Source of the DNA: Psococerastis gibbosa
Lineage: Eukaryota; Arthropoda; Insecta; Psocodea; Psocidae
Assembly: GCA_963971405.1 (NCBI GenBank)
Contig: OZ020486.1
Span: 13,229,419-13,293,418 of the forward strand
Length of the DNA: 64,000 bases
Direction of reading: 5' to 3'
The notes under the pieces were generated by a model. The model searched no databases, had not been told where the DNA came from, and saw only the letters and a program-made list of their open reading frames with translations. Shown piece after piece: positions 24,201-30,978 of the stretch. The translations under genes were made by a program, and so were the position numbers. Numbering within the stretch: position 1 is the first letter of the stretch; every line of letters begins with the position of its first letter.

Positions 24201-24950
24201 AACTCTATTGACACAAAACTTATCAGATAGGCACACTACACACTAAGCAAATGAAAAAAATAGTTGTTAATAATTGCTAATATAATTTAACTAGCCTCGA
24301 GGCAGGCGCGGATCTAGAATGAGACCAAGGAAAATACAATTTTTTTTAAAAAATAGGGCTGAAATATTGGGGTTTTACGCATTTTCAGAACAATAAGGGT
24401 TCTATATTATCGGTAATTAATACAATCGAGCACAATAAGGGCCCGGGGGTCTCCCCTGGGGGAAAATTTGTGAAAAATAAAACTGAAATAGTGGGGTTTT
24501 ACGCATTTTTAGGAACCTAATGGGGGGGGGGGCTATAGCCCCCATAGCCATATAGTCCGATAGCCCCCCCCCCCCCCCCCCCGTACATCCGCGCCTGCCT
24601 CGAAACATCTAACTAGAGCTGTTACATTAGTGAATGGTTTTGAATATGCATTTACCTAAAAACTAAAAGTCTGTGGCATTAATTAACTATTTTTTATTAT
24701 TATTATTTATTTATTATTTTCCAGGTTTTCTCTTAATACGCATCCATCTCACAACTTAATCCTCAAGTATACAGAAGAACTAAACAGAATGCCATACCGG
24801 CAAAAGTTTCCGAGGCTGGAGCCGAAAAATGTGCAATTCTGGTTTAAAAATCGCCGTGCAAAATGCAAGAGACTGAAAATGTCACTGTTTGATGGCATCA
24901 AAGTTGAGCATCAAATTGATAGCCAGCCTTCTCACTACCCAGCCAACTAA
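3139..24950 (+). CDS. dve: Defective proventriculus (SATB/Compass-family) homeobox transcription factor, complete gene, 11 coding exons
   Basis: Joined coding exons: 3139-3222, 7085-7199, 13692-13898, 14458-14687, 16827-17144, 17692-17885, 18710-18899, 19754-20016, 21466-21551, 22885-23068 and 24725-24950. Every intron is GT-AG and all phases agree. The total is 2097 nt, or 698 residues plus TAA. Domains in order: N-terminal tail (1-66); ULD/COMPASS region (about 69-175, with LPVHCVVE and LSTIATLRIQIL); CUT-like region (about 180-260); homeodomain 1 (about 288-358, WFKNARAAQKR); acidic Ser/Asp/Asn-rich linker (about 384-600); homeodomain 2 (about 605-675, WFKNRRAKCKR). In both homeodomains the spacing from helix-1 F20 to W48 is 38 instead of the usual 28, so each has ten extra residues. 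That is the Dve/Compass hallmark. In flies Dve is a nuclear DNA-binding regulator of midgut, eye and wing patterning; the role here is inferred by homology. There are no frameshifts or internal stops. Confidence 0.95.
3223..4678. other. Start of dve intron 1, no feature seen
   Basis: AT-rich, with a TATA-rich patch near 4062-4120 and no recognisable coding or repeat signature. Confidence 0.5.
4679..4894 (-). pseudogene. LINE reverse transcriptase fragment
   Basis: The minus strand reads ECVLSPTLFNLYTDRI, then NGELVNNLRLADDKVLVV. This is the palm region of a non-LTR retrotransposon reverse transcriptase. The catalytic box is LADD in place of YADD, and the fragment is isolated and short, so it is a dead remnant. 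It lies in dve intron 1 directly beside the MITE at 4959-5357. Confidence 0.8.
4959..5357. mobile_element. Foldback MITE, TA-flanked, with two nested inverted-repeat layers
   Basis: Starts AGGCGCGGTTTCCACCGACC and ends with its reverse complement, flanked by TA (4957-4958 and 5358-5359). A second inner pair (GGCGGGGTTTCCACCGACCT and its complement) lies about 80 bases in from each end. It has no coding capacity and sits in dve intron 1. A second full copy is at 11655-12049. Confidence 0.85.
5425..5800 (+). repeat. Interspersed repeat C (four copies in window)
   Basis: Starts GTTTCTAACGTCTGCTTTCAG, contains CAGCCTGGCGGGGGGAGTG, GATTATAGTGGATTCCGAACC and CTACCAAGTTGCCGC, and ends GTAAGGCCGTTGGCA. 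Other copies: 23543-23905 (reverse, dve intron 10), 36380-36575 (partial, forward) and 48163-48512 (reverse). Confidence 0.75.
5801..7084. other. End of dve intron 1, no feature seen
   Basis: A degenerate open stretch near 6786-7031 contains YADDF but nothing else typical of reverse transcriptase. Confidence 0.45.
7085..7199 (+). CDS. dve: dve coding exon 2
   Basis: Flanked by ctattacag and gtatgt. Reads NEALSLTCSPPSPVDRGLK followed by a Gly/Pro-rich stretch (residues 29-66). It ends in phase 1, matching the two-base start of exon 3. The Ser-Pro motifs SPPSP are possible proline-directed kinase sites. Confidence 0.85.
7674..8279. mobile_element. PIF/Harbinger-like MITE carrying a nested hAT element
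   Basis: Left end AGTGGTGTCCACACTATG and right end CATAGTGTGGACACCGCT are inverted repeats (17 of 18), with TAA on both sides (7671-7673, 8280-8282). A 3-bp TWA target is the PIF/Harbinger signature. Other inverted words (CCAACGG, GTTGGC) occur inside. The element is interrupted at 7821-8056. It lies in dve intron 2. Confidence 0.75.
7821..8056. mobile_element. hAT-like MITE nested in Harbinger-like element
   Basis: Ends CAGTCGCGGCGCT and AGCGCCGCCACTG with a perfect 8-bp duplication CTAGGAGG (7813-7820, 8057-8064). It contains G-rich and C-rich runs and has no transposase. Confidence 0.9.
8798..8974. mobile_element. hAT-like MITE (GGGACGGATCC family), copy 1
   Basis: Starts CGGGGACGGATCCAGCCCG and ends GTGTCCGTCCATG. 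Flanks GTAGTTGC (8790-8797) and GTAGTTGG (8975-8982) match 7 of 8. Shares the interior AATTGACTTACAATAGATTT with 30810-30978. It has long G and C runs. Confidence 0.8.
9920..10120 (+). repeat. Interspersed repeat E (several copies)
   Basis: GTATCTGTACTTGG, ATTGCGTCAATGGTAAGC, TTGTCCATTATCGCCTG, GACATCGAGGACGTATACC and AAATAATGTCCGAAATCGA. Other copies: 34045-34295 forward, 31448-31590 and 61540-61660 reverse, and shorter pieces at 9815-9880 and 22280-22440. Probably SINE-like. Confidence 0.65.
10193..10400 (+). pseudogene. Possible LINE ORF2 C-terminal fragment
   Basis: Unusually GC-rich for the intron. Reads RWKDELETDLRELGVR, similar to the C-terminal tail seen after the reverse transcriptase in many non-LTR elements (W-DD-x-DL-x-LGV type), followed by KSIKGCKARRRR. 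No other domain is present. It sits just downstream of a repeat at 9920-10120. Confidence 0.45.
11655..12049. mobile_element. Foldback MITE, TA-flanked, second copy
   Basis: Same architecture as 4959-5357: outer TIR beginning AGGCGCCGATTCCACCGACC, inner TIR with GGCGGGGTTTCCACCGACCT, and TA on both sides. The outer TIR differs from the first copy (GGCTAGGGCTAAATAC replaces TCTAAGTGCAAAATAC), yet both of its own ends match each other. It lies in dve intron 2. Confidence 0.85.
12422..12597 (-). repeat. Interspersed repeat F (possible tRNA-related SINE)
   Basis: AATCGCATAGAAAGAATT, CCGATTGATCTCTTCAGTCG, GAGTTACGACACGTCTCC and AAGCACGCTACCACCTTGCC. On the minus strand it begins GGCAAGGTGGTAGCGTGC, tRNA-like. 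Other copies: 36738-36820, 52838-52990, 60575-60700, all in the same orientation. Confidence 0.6.
13292..13472 (+). repeat. tRNA-derived SINE (family A)
   Basis: A-box-like AAAGTAGTGGTACAGACTCC, then CCCGAAAGGTTG and the B-box GGTTCAAGTCC. The tail is TAATAGTAATAAAACGAAAGTC and AATATT. It lies in dve intron 2. Family A has further copies at 47258-47466, 26728-26938, 38118-38280, 54776-54992 and 59655-59780. Confidence 0.75.
13566..13662 (+). repeat. Diverged, rearranged copy of part of dve exon 3, just upstream of it
   Basis: Segments resemble exon 3: 13621-13642 matches 13841-13862 at 19 of 22 positions, all differences being C/T; 13641-13651 matches 13818-13828; about 13598-13618 resembles 13868-13891; 13566-13577 matches 13855-13866 at 11 of 12. 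The order is permuted. The stretch is in the same frame as exon 3 and gives YPQDTTS and VNTPRKDL against YPKETTAS and VNTPIHDL in the exon. A TAG at 13586 closes the frame, so this is not simply an exon extension. Confidence 0.55.
13692..13898 (+). CDS. dve: dve coding exon 3, first half of ULD/COMPASS domain
   Basis: Encodes DKSLPVHCVVE, then a charged insert, then a Leu-rich stretch ending in a Gly-Tyr turn (residues 67-135). This matches the start of the SATB ULD domain, where the equivalent is PVFCVVE. The acceptor is ttatttcag. The donor gttcgt is weaker than usual at +3/+4. The split Gly codon is completed by exon 4. Confidence 0.93.
14458..14687 (+). CDS. dve: dve coding exon 4, second half of ULD and start of CUT-like region
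   Basis: Acceptor ataatttcag, donor gtaagt, phase 0 at the end. It reads GAILIRNWRPLSFDA, then TVGELLGELSTIATLRIQIL, then a Leu-rich helix and CPLDS (residues 136-212). These align with the SATB1 stretch containing GKWNPVPLSYV, ADMLQDVYHVVTLKIQL and ECPLS. Confidence 0.94.
14907..15289. mobile_element. TTAA MITE, copy 2
   Basis: Begins GAGTGTACACCCCGTAGG after TTAA (14903-14906). Its arms pair along most of the length, including AAAACTACAATTTCG. The right flank has lost the TTAA. It lies in dve intron 4. Confidence 0.75.
15290..16826. other. dve intron 4, no gene seen
   Basis: AT-rich, with no TIR pairs or coding motifs that I could find beyond the MITE ending at 15289. Confidence 0.5.
16827..17144 (+). 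CDS. dve: dve coding exon 5, CUT-like region and start of homeodomain 1
   Basis: Encodes residues 213-318: LALSNLCRESSTLQHAS and FDAWVTSQL (CUT-like), a Ser/Pro linker, then RMRTSFDPELELPKL and WFHENQHPSRQQ, which are the N-terminal arm and helix 1 of homeodomain 1. The exon is more GC-rich than its surroundings. Donor CAA|gtaagt, phase 0. Confidence 0.96.
17692..17885 (+). CDS. dve: dve coding exon 6, helices 2-3 of homeodomain 1
   Basis: Encodes residues 319-382 plus a split Arg: IQQYVKELNS, a basic loop with the extra residues, then DINNVVYWFKNARAAQKR. W48, F49, K50, N51 and R53 are all present. K50 is the class that favours TAATCC-type sites in other homeodomains; this preference is inferred. 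A Tyr/Gly/Asn-rich tail follows. Confidence 0.96.
18065..18583. mobile_element. hAT-like element in dve intron 6
   Basis: Starts CAGAGGCTGACG and ends GGACCGCCTCTG, with a perfect 8-bp duplication CCTGAAGA (18057-18064, 18584-18591). The interior has poly-C and a repeated AAAACCCC…TCAGCCC motif shared with 24303-24597. No transposase is visible. Confidence 0.88.
18710..18899 (+). CDS. dve: dve coding exon 7, acidic serine-rich linker
   Basis: Acceptor tttggcatag, donor gtaagt. Reads SLSEHQSVSDDELSRASDIE, then an Asp-rich stretch and NNNKRNAADMLRDEKG (residues 383-446). Serines followed by acidic residues look like CK2 sites (inference). Low-complexity linkers of this kind are typical between Compass-family homeodomains. 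The exon fits both neighbouring phases exactly. Confidence 0.88.
19754..20016 (+). CDS. dve: dve coding exon 8, acidic Asn-rich linker
   Basis: Acceptor gtttgttgtag, donor gtacgt. Encodes residues 447-533: ELETHRIKDEPTED, DNNAASQDRMESPKPP, a seven-Asn run encoded by an AAT/AAC microsatellite (about 19943-19963), then DESFTDEEDGHDDG. IKDE fits the SUMO consensus. The Asn run is a likely site of length variation. Confidence 0.88.
20860..21030 (+). pseudogene. Possible LINE reverse-transcriptase C-terminal remnant
   Basis: One frame reads GLPWNIREVEEMAVFRRNLK, then RHFLDKYLD, then a stop at about 21028. This resembles the LP-x-x-IR…F-x-x-x-LK-x-x-L end of LINE ORF2 proteins. The upstream sequence is not alignable by eye. 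It lies in dve intron 8. Confidence 0.4.
21466..21551 (+). CDS. dve: dve coding exon 9
   Basis: A small 86-nt exon between tttctttcag and gttagt. Encodes TSLDLRKNCSDDIRSPSPS, then a Gly/Pro stretch (residues 534-562). It enters in phase 2 and leaves in phase 1, matching exons 8 and 10. Confidence 0.85.
21633..21840 (+). repeat. Interspersed repeat D, copy 2 (dve intron 9)
   Basis: Same ordered landmarks as 1829-2056, beginning 82 bases after the exon 9 donor. Confidence 0.7.
22885..23068 (+). CDS. dve: dve coding exon 10, start of homeodomain 2
   Basis: Acceptor tttgtttgcag, donor gtaagt. Residues 563-623 include a Met/Tyr-rich stretch (MYMSHYMPGLGPMG), then RRKRNRTFIDPVTEVPRLEQ, the basic N-terminal arm and first part of helix 1 of homeodomain 2. 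The conserved Trp codon is split by the intron. Confidence 0.95.
23543..23905 (-). repeat. Interspersed repeat C, reverse copy in dve intron 10
   Basis: Begins GCCAACGGCCTTACC and ends GAAAGCAGGCGTTAG, with the same internal landmarks as 5425-5800 in reverse. Confidence 0.75.
24303..24597. mobile_element. hAT-like element in dve intron 10
   Basis: Starts CAGGCGCGGATCTAG and ends TACATCCGCGCCTG. Flanks CCTCGAGG and CCTCGAAA match 6 of 8. It holds a C run of about 20 near its right end and the AAAACCCC motif shared with 18065-18583. It ends 127 bases before the last coding exon. Confidence 0.82.
24725..24950 (+). CDS. dve: dve terminal coding exon, rest of homeodomain 2 and stop
   Basis: Acceptor ttattttccag. 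Encodes FSLNTHPSHNLILKYTEELN, a loop, then KNVQFWFKNRRAKCKR (recognition helix with K50 and N51), a short tail with IKVE (SUMO-like) and PSHYPAN, then TAA at 24948-24950. The first base completes the split Trp codon. Confidence 0.96.
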
Positions 24951-26040
24951 CTTAATAGCTACTACCGTATGTAAGTAATTTGTTTATTTTATGGTTTTGG
25001 TTATTTTTTGTGCTGTTGTCATATTCATATTAGTAATATTCGTTCCCCAATTAATTTCTTGTACACTGTAATATTTAAAATCATTTAGGCAGGCTGCAGT
25101 ATCATAATGCATGAACAATTTATTTAAATTTTATTTATTGGTTCTAGTAGGTTATAGAACGAAAACGAACCCTAGCTATTTTTCGCGTAAGACTCGTATA
25201 GTTAATATAATATAATTCCAATACTTTTAATGTTCAGATTTCAATATATTTTGTTAGCAACGCAGACCAGAGTAGTTTTGACTAAACTAGTTAGTTCTTC
25301 GTTTCACGACCATAAAGATGGGAAAATTATTGTTTTTATAGGAAAACTCGTAAAAAACTCTTTAAAAAAAAACTTCTGTTATAGTAACGTTGGACCAGGA
25401 ATTTAAGCGAACGAACCACCGAGTTTGTTCAATTTTATTGTATTAATGTTACGGAAGTACAGTGTTGGACTTATGATGGCGAATAATTATAATGTAAGCT
25501 TGAAGGAAGCTCCCTGGTACAAAATGCTGATTAATACATACCTATTGCAACTTCATTAAATAACCCGACATGAGAGCATGATCGAGATTGATTATTTTCT
25601 TTAGTAGGGTGAAACACACCCACAAGCCCTTAGCGATTAATTATCGAGATATTTTTTACTACAATTGGTAGGGATTGAACCTTTTAGTACCAGGGCAGCA
25701 TAACCCTTGAAGCTCGCAACATCTCCCCAAAGCATCCCTTAACATTAAAAGGCTCCAAAGGGTCTCCCAATGGGGCACAAAACGAACCCTTTGTATCAGG
25801 AGAACATGCATTGATTTCAACAAGGGAGGTAGGAGTTACGCAACAAGTGGATTCGCGTACCCTCTCACATAATATATCCTTGTAGTAGGAGCAACCACGC
25901 TGTTCTCCCTTCGTTTGATAAACCCTCTGCAGTGGGTTCTCTAATCTTATCTCGCCCATAACGAGGGGTTATATTTATATTGCAGGCCACGTTTGTAGAA
26001 CGGTACCACAGTTTATTGTGTGGAATACTGTACGTTGCAC
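24951..26040 (+). other. Probable dve 3'UTR and downstream flank
   Basis: AT-rich sequence with no coding signal. I find no AATAAA here. ATTAAA at 25555-25560 is the best polyadenylation-signal candidate. A perfect 5' splice-site word (GTAAGT, 24971-24976) lies about 20 bases after the stop. A short open minus-strand stretch near 25684-25959 has no recognisable domain. Confidence 0.4.
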
Positions 26041-26044
26041 TTAA

Positions 26045-26414
26045 GAGTGTACAGCCCGTAGGAAAGTGGCAGCCCGAAATTTAATACTTTTTATTTTTTA
26101 TTTAATAAACTAAGCATGTTATTAAAGTTTTGGCTCATCAAAGTTGTAGAAGACTACTTCATGCACCATATAATAAGATATTTTTAGTTTTCGAAATTGT
26201 AGTTTTTTTGTATAAAATCGATAATACGTGAAACGTTATTGTTTATAAAATATTTGCATGTTTGTGAAAAAACTACAATTTCGAAATTTAAAAATATCTT
26301 AGAATATGATGCATGAAGTAGTCTTATACAACTTTGATGAGCCAAATCTTTAATAACATGCTTAATTAATTAAAAATAAAGAATATTAAATTTCGGGCTA
26401 CCAATTTCCTACTC
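26045..26414. mobile_element. TTAA MITE, copy 3
   Basis: TTAA at 26041-26044 and 26415-26418. Begins GAGTGTACAGCCCGTAGG and ends in the complement of GAGTAGGAAATTGGTAGCCC. The left end has a 10-12 bp insertion relative to the right end, which is also present in copies 1 and 2. Confidence 0.8.
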
Positions 26415-26727
26415 TTAAAACCGATCCGAACCAACTCCCATTCCCATTTTAAGCGTTATACCTGTAATACAGAACTTACGTTTTCCTCGCCTTCCCTTAT
26501 CTCCTACGGGGGTTCGGCGCAGTGGCGTCACTTCAGATTTAGTTTGGATATGGATTGGTTTAGCGTATATCTATTTTCCATTTTTCTTCTTTTTTACAGA
26601 TAATTCGTTAGATGTCAAGTATCGTACGATTTTGTGGGTTACGATAAGCAGGCGAATGGTCAATTTTCGTCGACTTATCGTACACGTCAATGACAGCTTG
26701 CTGTCTTTATGCTGGTAAGATTATTAA

Positions 26728-26938
26728 AAAATATAAATAAATAATGACTCTTATTCAATTAGCCTACTAAGTGGAGTTAGGACTATAAAGCCCTCTCTTA
26801 CACTCTACTAGGAAGGCGCGGGACAGCCTGCTTTACATAATCTCCGAAGCATGACCAGAAAATGTAGCACGGGTGGGATTGGAACCAACAACCATTCTGG
26901 TGATAGTCTGAGTCCGCACCACTACTCTACTTGTACGG
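26728..26938 (-). repeat. tRNA-derived SINE (family A)
   Basis: Reverse-strand copy: tail (AAATAAATAATGACT), body AAGCCCTCTCTTACACTC, then the B-box complement (GGGATTGGAACC) and A-box complement (CACCACTACTCTAC). Confidence 0.75.
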
Positions 26939-27119
26939 ACTGGTTACTGATACTGCGGTCCTTTTTATTCACAGGTCACGAATTGCTTTGTGTGTAAATT
27001 TGGAAATTTCAGCGCTAAGCCATCAGCAATAGAAAATTTCACAGTGGGCCCCAACATAGTCAATCAATGGAAAATCAATCAAACAAACTTAAAATATATC
27101 AAACACTTTAGCCATAAAA

Positions 27120-27230
27120 TACAGTTGATATGTAGGGGTACAGTTAGGTGTAAGAGAGGGCCATATACCCTAATCTCGCTGTAAATTTATCTTTAAAAAA
27201 ATTTCAATAAAGACTTTATTATTATTATTA
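27120..27230 (+). repeat. Retroposon 3' end with ATT repeat tail; reverse copy at 11263-11345
   Basis: GGTGTAAGAGAGGGCC, CCTAATCTCGCTGTA and AATAAAGACTTTATTATTATT. The same words occur in reverse at 11263-11345. The tail repeat indicates a LINE or SINE terminus. Confidence 0.55.
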
Positions 27231-27239
27231 GTGCAGTTA

Positions 27240-30188
27240 TCATGATAGGACAGACTTAATTACCATTACCACTTCATTACACCTCTATTACCTTTGAGTT
27301 ATGCCTAATTAATTCTGATGTACGTTGCTTCAGAAGTATAATACGATAAGGTCTTAGTGACTGTAAATTTTCCCTCCTGCTTTGATATGCGGGATTTGTT
27401 GAATGATCGATAACATAATTTAACAGGGTGTCCATTTTGTTACAGTGGTTTTTCGTTGTTGAATCATCCCCTAAGCTGGTCCATTTGACCGTTTTTGAGG
27501 CGACACTGCGAGAACTTCGACAGACCGGGTTGTGCAATGGATATTTACTATTTATATCATTTAAATGTCAAATATATTACATTTGGTGTCAATGTTTCTT
27601 AATATCTATCCCGGCTTAATGTAGGACGCACAATGTGGGTATAGTTTGGTAGCCTAATGTACATAATTTCTGCCGTGCAACTGCAAAACTTGGCGATTGT
27701 ACATTTAGAAAGATTTATTCGAGTAGGCAATTGGCAAATAAATACGTACTTAGCAATGGATAACTTGCATATAGAAATTTATAAAAACACAATGTGGCAA
27801 AATGCCACAACTCTGATTCAGTTGTCAATTCCCAAAAATAATGCCCATGATTAACTTATGACAAGAGGTATACCGTATCACTTTTTATTTTATTCATTCT
27901 ACGACGAAATTTTGTAACAGTTGGCTTCGTTGATTATTTGAATTATAAAAAAGTAATAATCTTTAACATTAATAATTGTTATTGGACTATTAGCCTATAA
28001 TTTGGGTGTAGATTAACAATTAAGTATCTGTAAATTCAAAAACTACTAATGCACCCAAGCTAACCAATCAACAATCAGAACGAGGATTCTCCATAAGCTA
28101 ATCATGGACATGGTTGGCTTAGTAATAGAACAAAAAAAGTCAATATTTATTTTTTAATTATAATTATTGGGAATTAACAACCCAATCACTGCAGGTAATT
28201 AATTCTAAATGCAAGTTAACCATGTATGTATATAGGCTATTGAAACATACCGGCTTCCCAAACTGGCTAATACAATAATACGAGTATAACTTAGTAATAA
28301 TGTATAGTAATCAGTTTGAATAGATTAATATAGTACCTAGTTAAATATTTGTGGACTTGGAATAAGTTCTTACATTTGAGGTGGATTTACCATGCGTAAT
28401 TTATCAAGTTAGTTCAAAAATTGTAATCAATGTCCATTGAGATTTTTTTATTTTAATTAATTTTATTATACGATGGAAAAAAATACAATTAAGAGAAAAG
28501 TTCAAAACCGAAAGGTTTGTCTGAACACATGTTCATCGCTCATGAAAAATTAAAATTAATTAATATTACTATTTAACTTAAATTTATAGGTACCTAACTA
28601 CAATATAACTAATAATAGGCCTATAAATATTCAAGGAAACGACAATTTTTTCTGTCTGTAAGCTGGAGAAATGAAGCCTTAGCCGTTTCTTTAAAACCCC
28701 TATATTGAACAGAAACCTTGTGCTTCATCGGGCAAAGTATTAAAAAATTGTATGTAAGACAAATACAATTTTATTTTGCGAGACCTATAGGTGCTCGAAG
28801 AATTCCTTAATGAGCCTACTATAAGAAATCCTGAATGGTTTTCGCATTCGTTCCTATTTTTAGTTTTTTTTTAAATTATTTTATAATGAAAGACCGTGAA
28901 TAATTAGGCTAATCTTAGGGCGCAGAAACAAAATTAAGGCTTAATTCGAATGAAAAGTATAGCCTAAGGTATTTAAAGAGTTTTTAAATGAAAGGTACGC
29001 AAAATTACCGAGAATTCTAATACACCAAATGCAAATAAAAAACCGAATTCCCTAACAAAATTTCCGTGTGCATTTTCTTTTCTGTTTGTCGAGTACTGCA
29101 TATTAAAATTCCAACTCCTTATGAAGCTGAGATAAAAGCGTGCCACATCCCAAATTGCCTGACCCACCGTAATAAATAATACATAGTACCGTATTGATAA
29201 CGAAATAGCAGACTTCTTGATGAAAAATAAATTACATTTAAGTACCACTCTACACGGCTGTGCTAGAATTTCACTTCATTGAATAGCTTGGGTGGGGGGA
29301 GGGGGTTGAGAATGGAACGAGAATATGACAAAAGGAAAGGAAGATGAGGAGTCGAATGAAGGTGAGCGCAGTGAGGTGAACCCGCTCCGATCCTGTTAGC
29401 AAAATGCTAATCTCTTTCCAGGAAGAATCACAGCGAGCAAGGATAAATAATACCTACTCAGCACTGGATTGTCTCCTTTCATACAGTATTTCGTCGGGAT
29501 CATTACTTAAAGGAGTCACTAGTCAGCAGACAGCACTGGATTGTCCCACTCCCAACACCGTGAATATTAACAGCACATTGAATACCGTATGTGTTATTCA
29601 CAGTCTTGGCATTTTTATTTTACCTACAGGGAGATAAAATGCAATATTATTAAATTAATCCCGTTGTGAATTCCATTTCCACAACTTTTCTGTATACAAA
29701 TGTATAATGCATGTGCTTCCACATAGACATTGTTAAGGAGGTTTTGAATGTTGAGGTATCTGAGGTGAAGACGTGAAAATCCCCAATCTTCTCGTGAGGA
29801 AGATGAAAGGGCGTGATGGCGACTGAACAGATAGGGGACAATCAGTTTTTGCCTTTCTCCAGCACACTGAACTCCTAGCAATGACATAATTACTATGATA
29901 ATTTAATAGGCTTGGTGCATATGCCACAAACGTGGCCGCGCGCCCTAAATGAAAAAAAAAAGATACGGGACCGAGTTTGAGCCGGGATAAGCGAATAACA
30001 CAGTCTTTTCTGTTCAGGGCGCTCTTTTGTCCTGGGGTTAGAAAAGGCTAGAGTCAATGGAAGGCAACGGGGAACCAACCACTGCATTAAAATTCCCTTG
30101 TACATAGTCATCATGACTACAGTTGTCATGACTATTGCCAATCTTCGATAGAAGAGGCATTTGAAGAAGAAAAAGACCACCTGCAGCA
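27240..30188. other. No gene seen
   Basis: AT-rich, mostly unique-looking DNA. A SINE family A tail fragment (GGTTGGCTTAGTAATAGAAC) lies at 28110-28160. Short open stretches show no domain. Confidence 0.5.
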
Positions 30189-30637
30189 TGATCGAGGCGA
30201 TTATAATACCGGTATTTATTAAATACATACCACGTGATGGGATTGATTCAATTGTTTAAAATAAAAGACAAGCAAATTTCAGAATTTTTAAATTGTGATG
30301 TTGGCTATGCTAAACAACTGAACTGACGCGACGCTGCCGTAGCAAATATAAATAGCAAATATAAACACACATGGCCCTAGAAATACACAAGTTTTAATAT
30401 ATTAAGAATTATAAATATTTTGTCTAAATTTAAGGCAGAAAAAAAATGAAGAAACCCACCAAAAATATAGCTGAAGATAATTCAATTGTTTAAATTTGAA
30501 TTTTGCGCGCTTAGCACTGCGACGATTACCAACATCAAAAATTACAAAAATCTGAAATTTGTTTGTCTTTTATTTTAAACAATCCCATCACGTGGTATGG
30601 TATTTAATAAATACCGGTATTATAATCGCCTCGATCA
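30189..30637. mobile_element. Foldback element with >80-bp arms
   Basis: Arms 30189-about 30300 and about 30528-30637 are inverted copies (TGATCGAGGCGATTATAATA…, CCACGTGATGGGATTG). No coding sequence. The centre is AT-rich. Target-site duplication not seen. Confidence 0.7.
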
Positions 30638-30809
30638 GGCTGCTGGAGACCAACATATTTCAGTTACAATAGAGAACTTTGGTAAACAATTTTTAAACAA
30701 GCCCCCCTTTCCTAAAAAGGATCCCCCCCCCCCCGATGGAAAATCCTAGCCTCGGCCTTGTGTACCGATACTACTCGATTAGCACAAAGAGCTGGAAATT
30801 ACAGTACCC

Positions 30810-30978
30810 CAGGGACGGATCCAGCCCATGGGGGGGGGGAGGGTAGTTGGGGGTCAAAGTAGATGAAACATACACGTAGTGTCGATTAAGAAGGAGTGTA
30901 ATAAATAAATCAACTTACAATAGATTTACTAAATGTTGGGGGGGGGGGGGCAGCAGCTACCACCTGTATCCGTCTATG
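30810..30978. mobile_element. hAT-like MITE (GGGACGGATCC family), copy 2
   Basis: Starts CAGGGACGGATCCAGCCC and ends TATCCGTCTATG. Flanks CAGTACCC and CAGCACCG match 6 of 8. The interior is the same as 8798-8974, including G runs of 9 and 12. Confidence 0.7.

Noticed and set aside
29404..29637. Open frame with a repeated TALDC/SALDC motif
   Set aside because: Short, no splice context and no recognised domain. The repeat is only about 15 bases.
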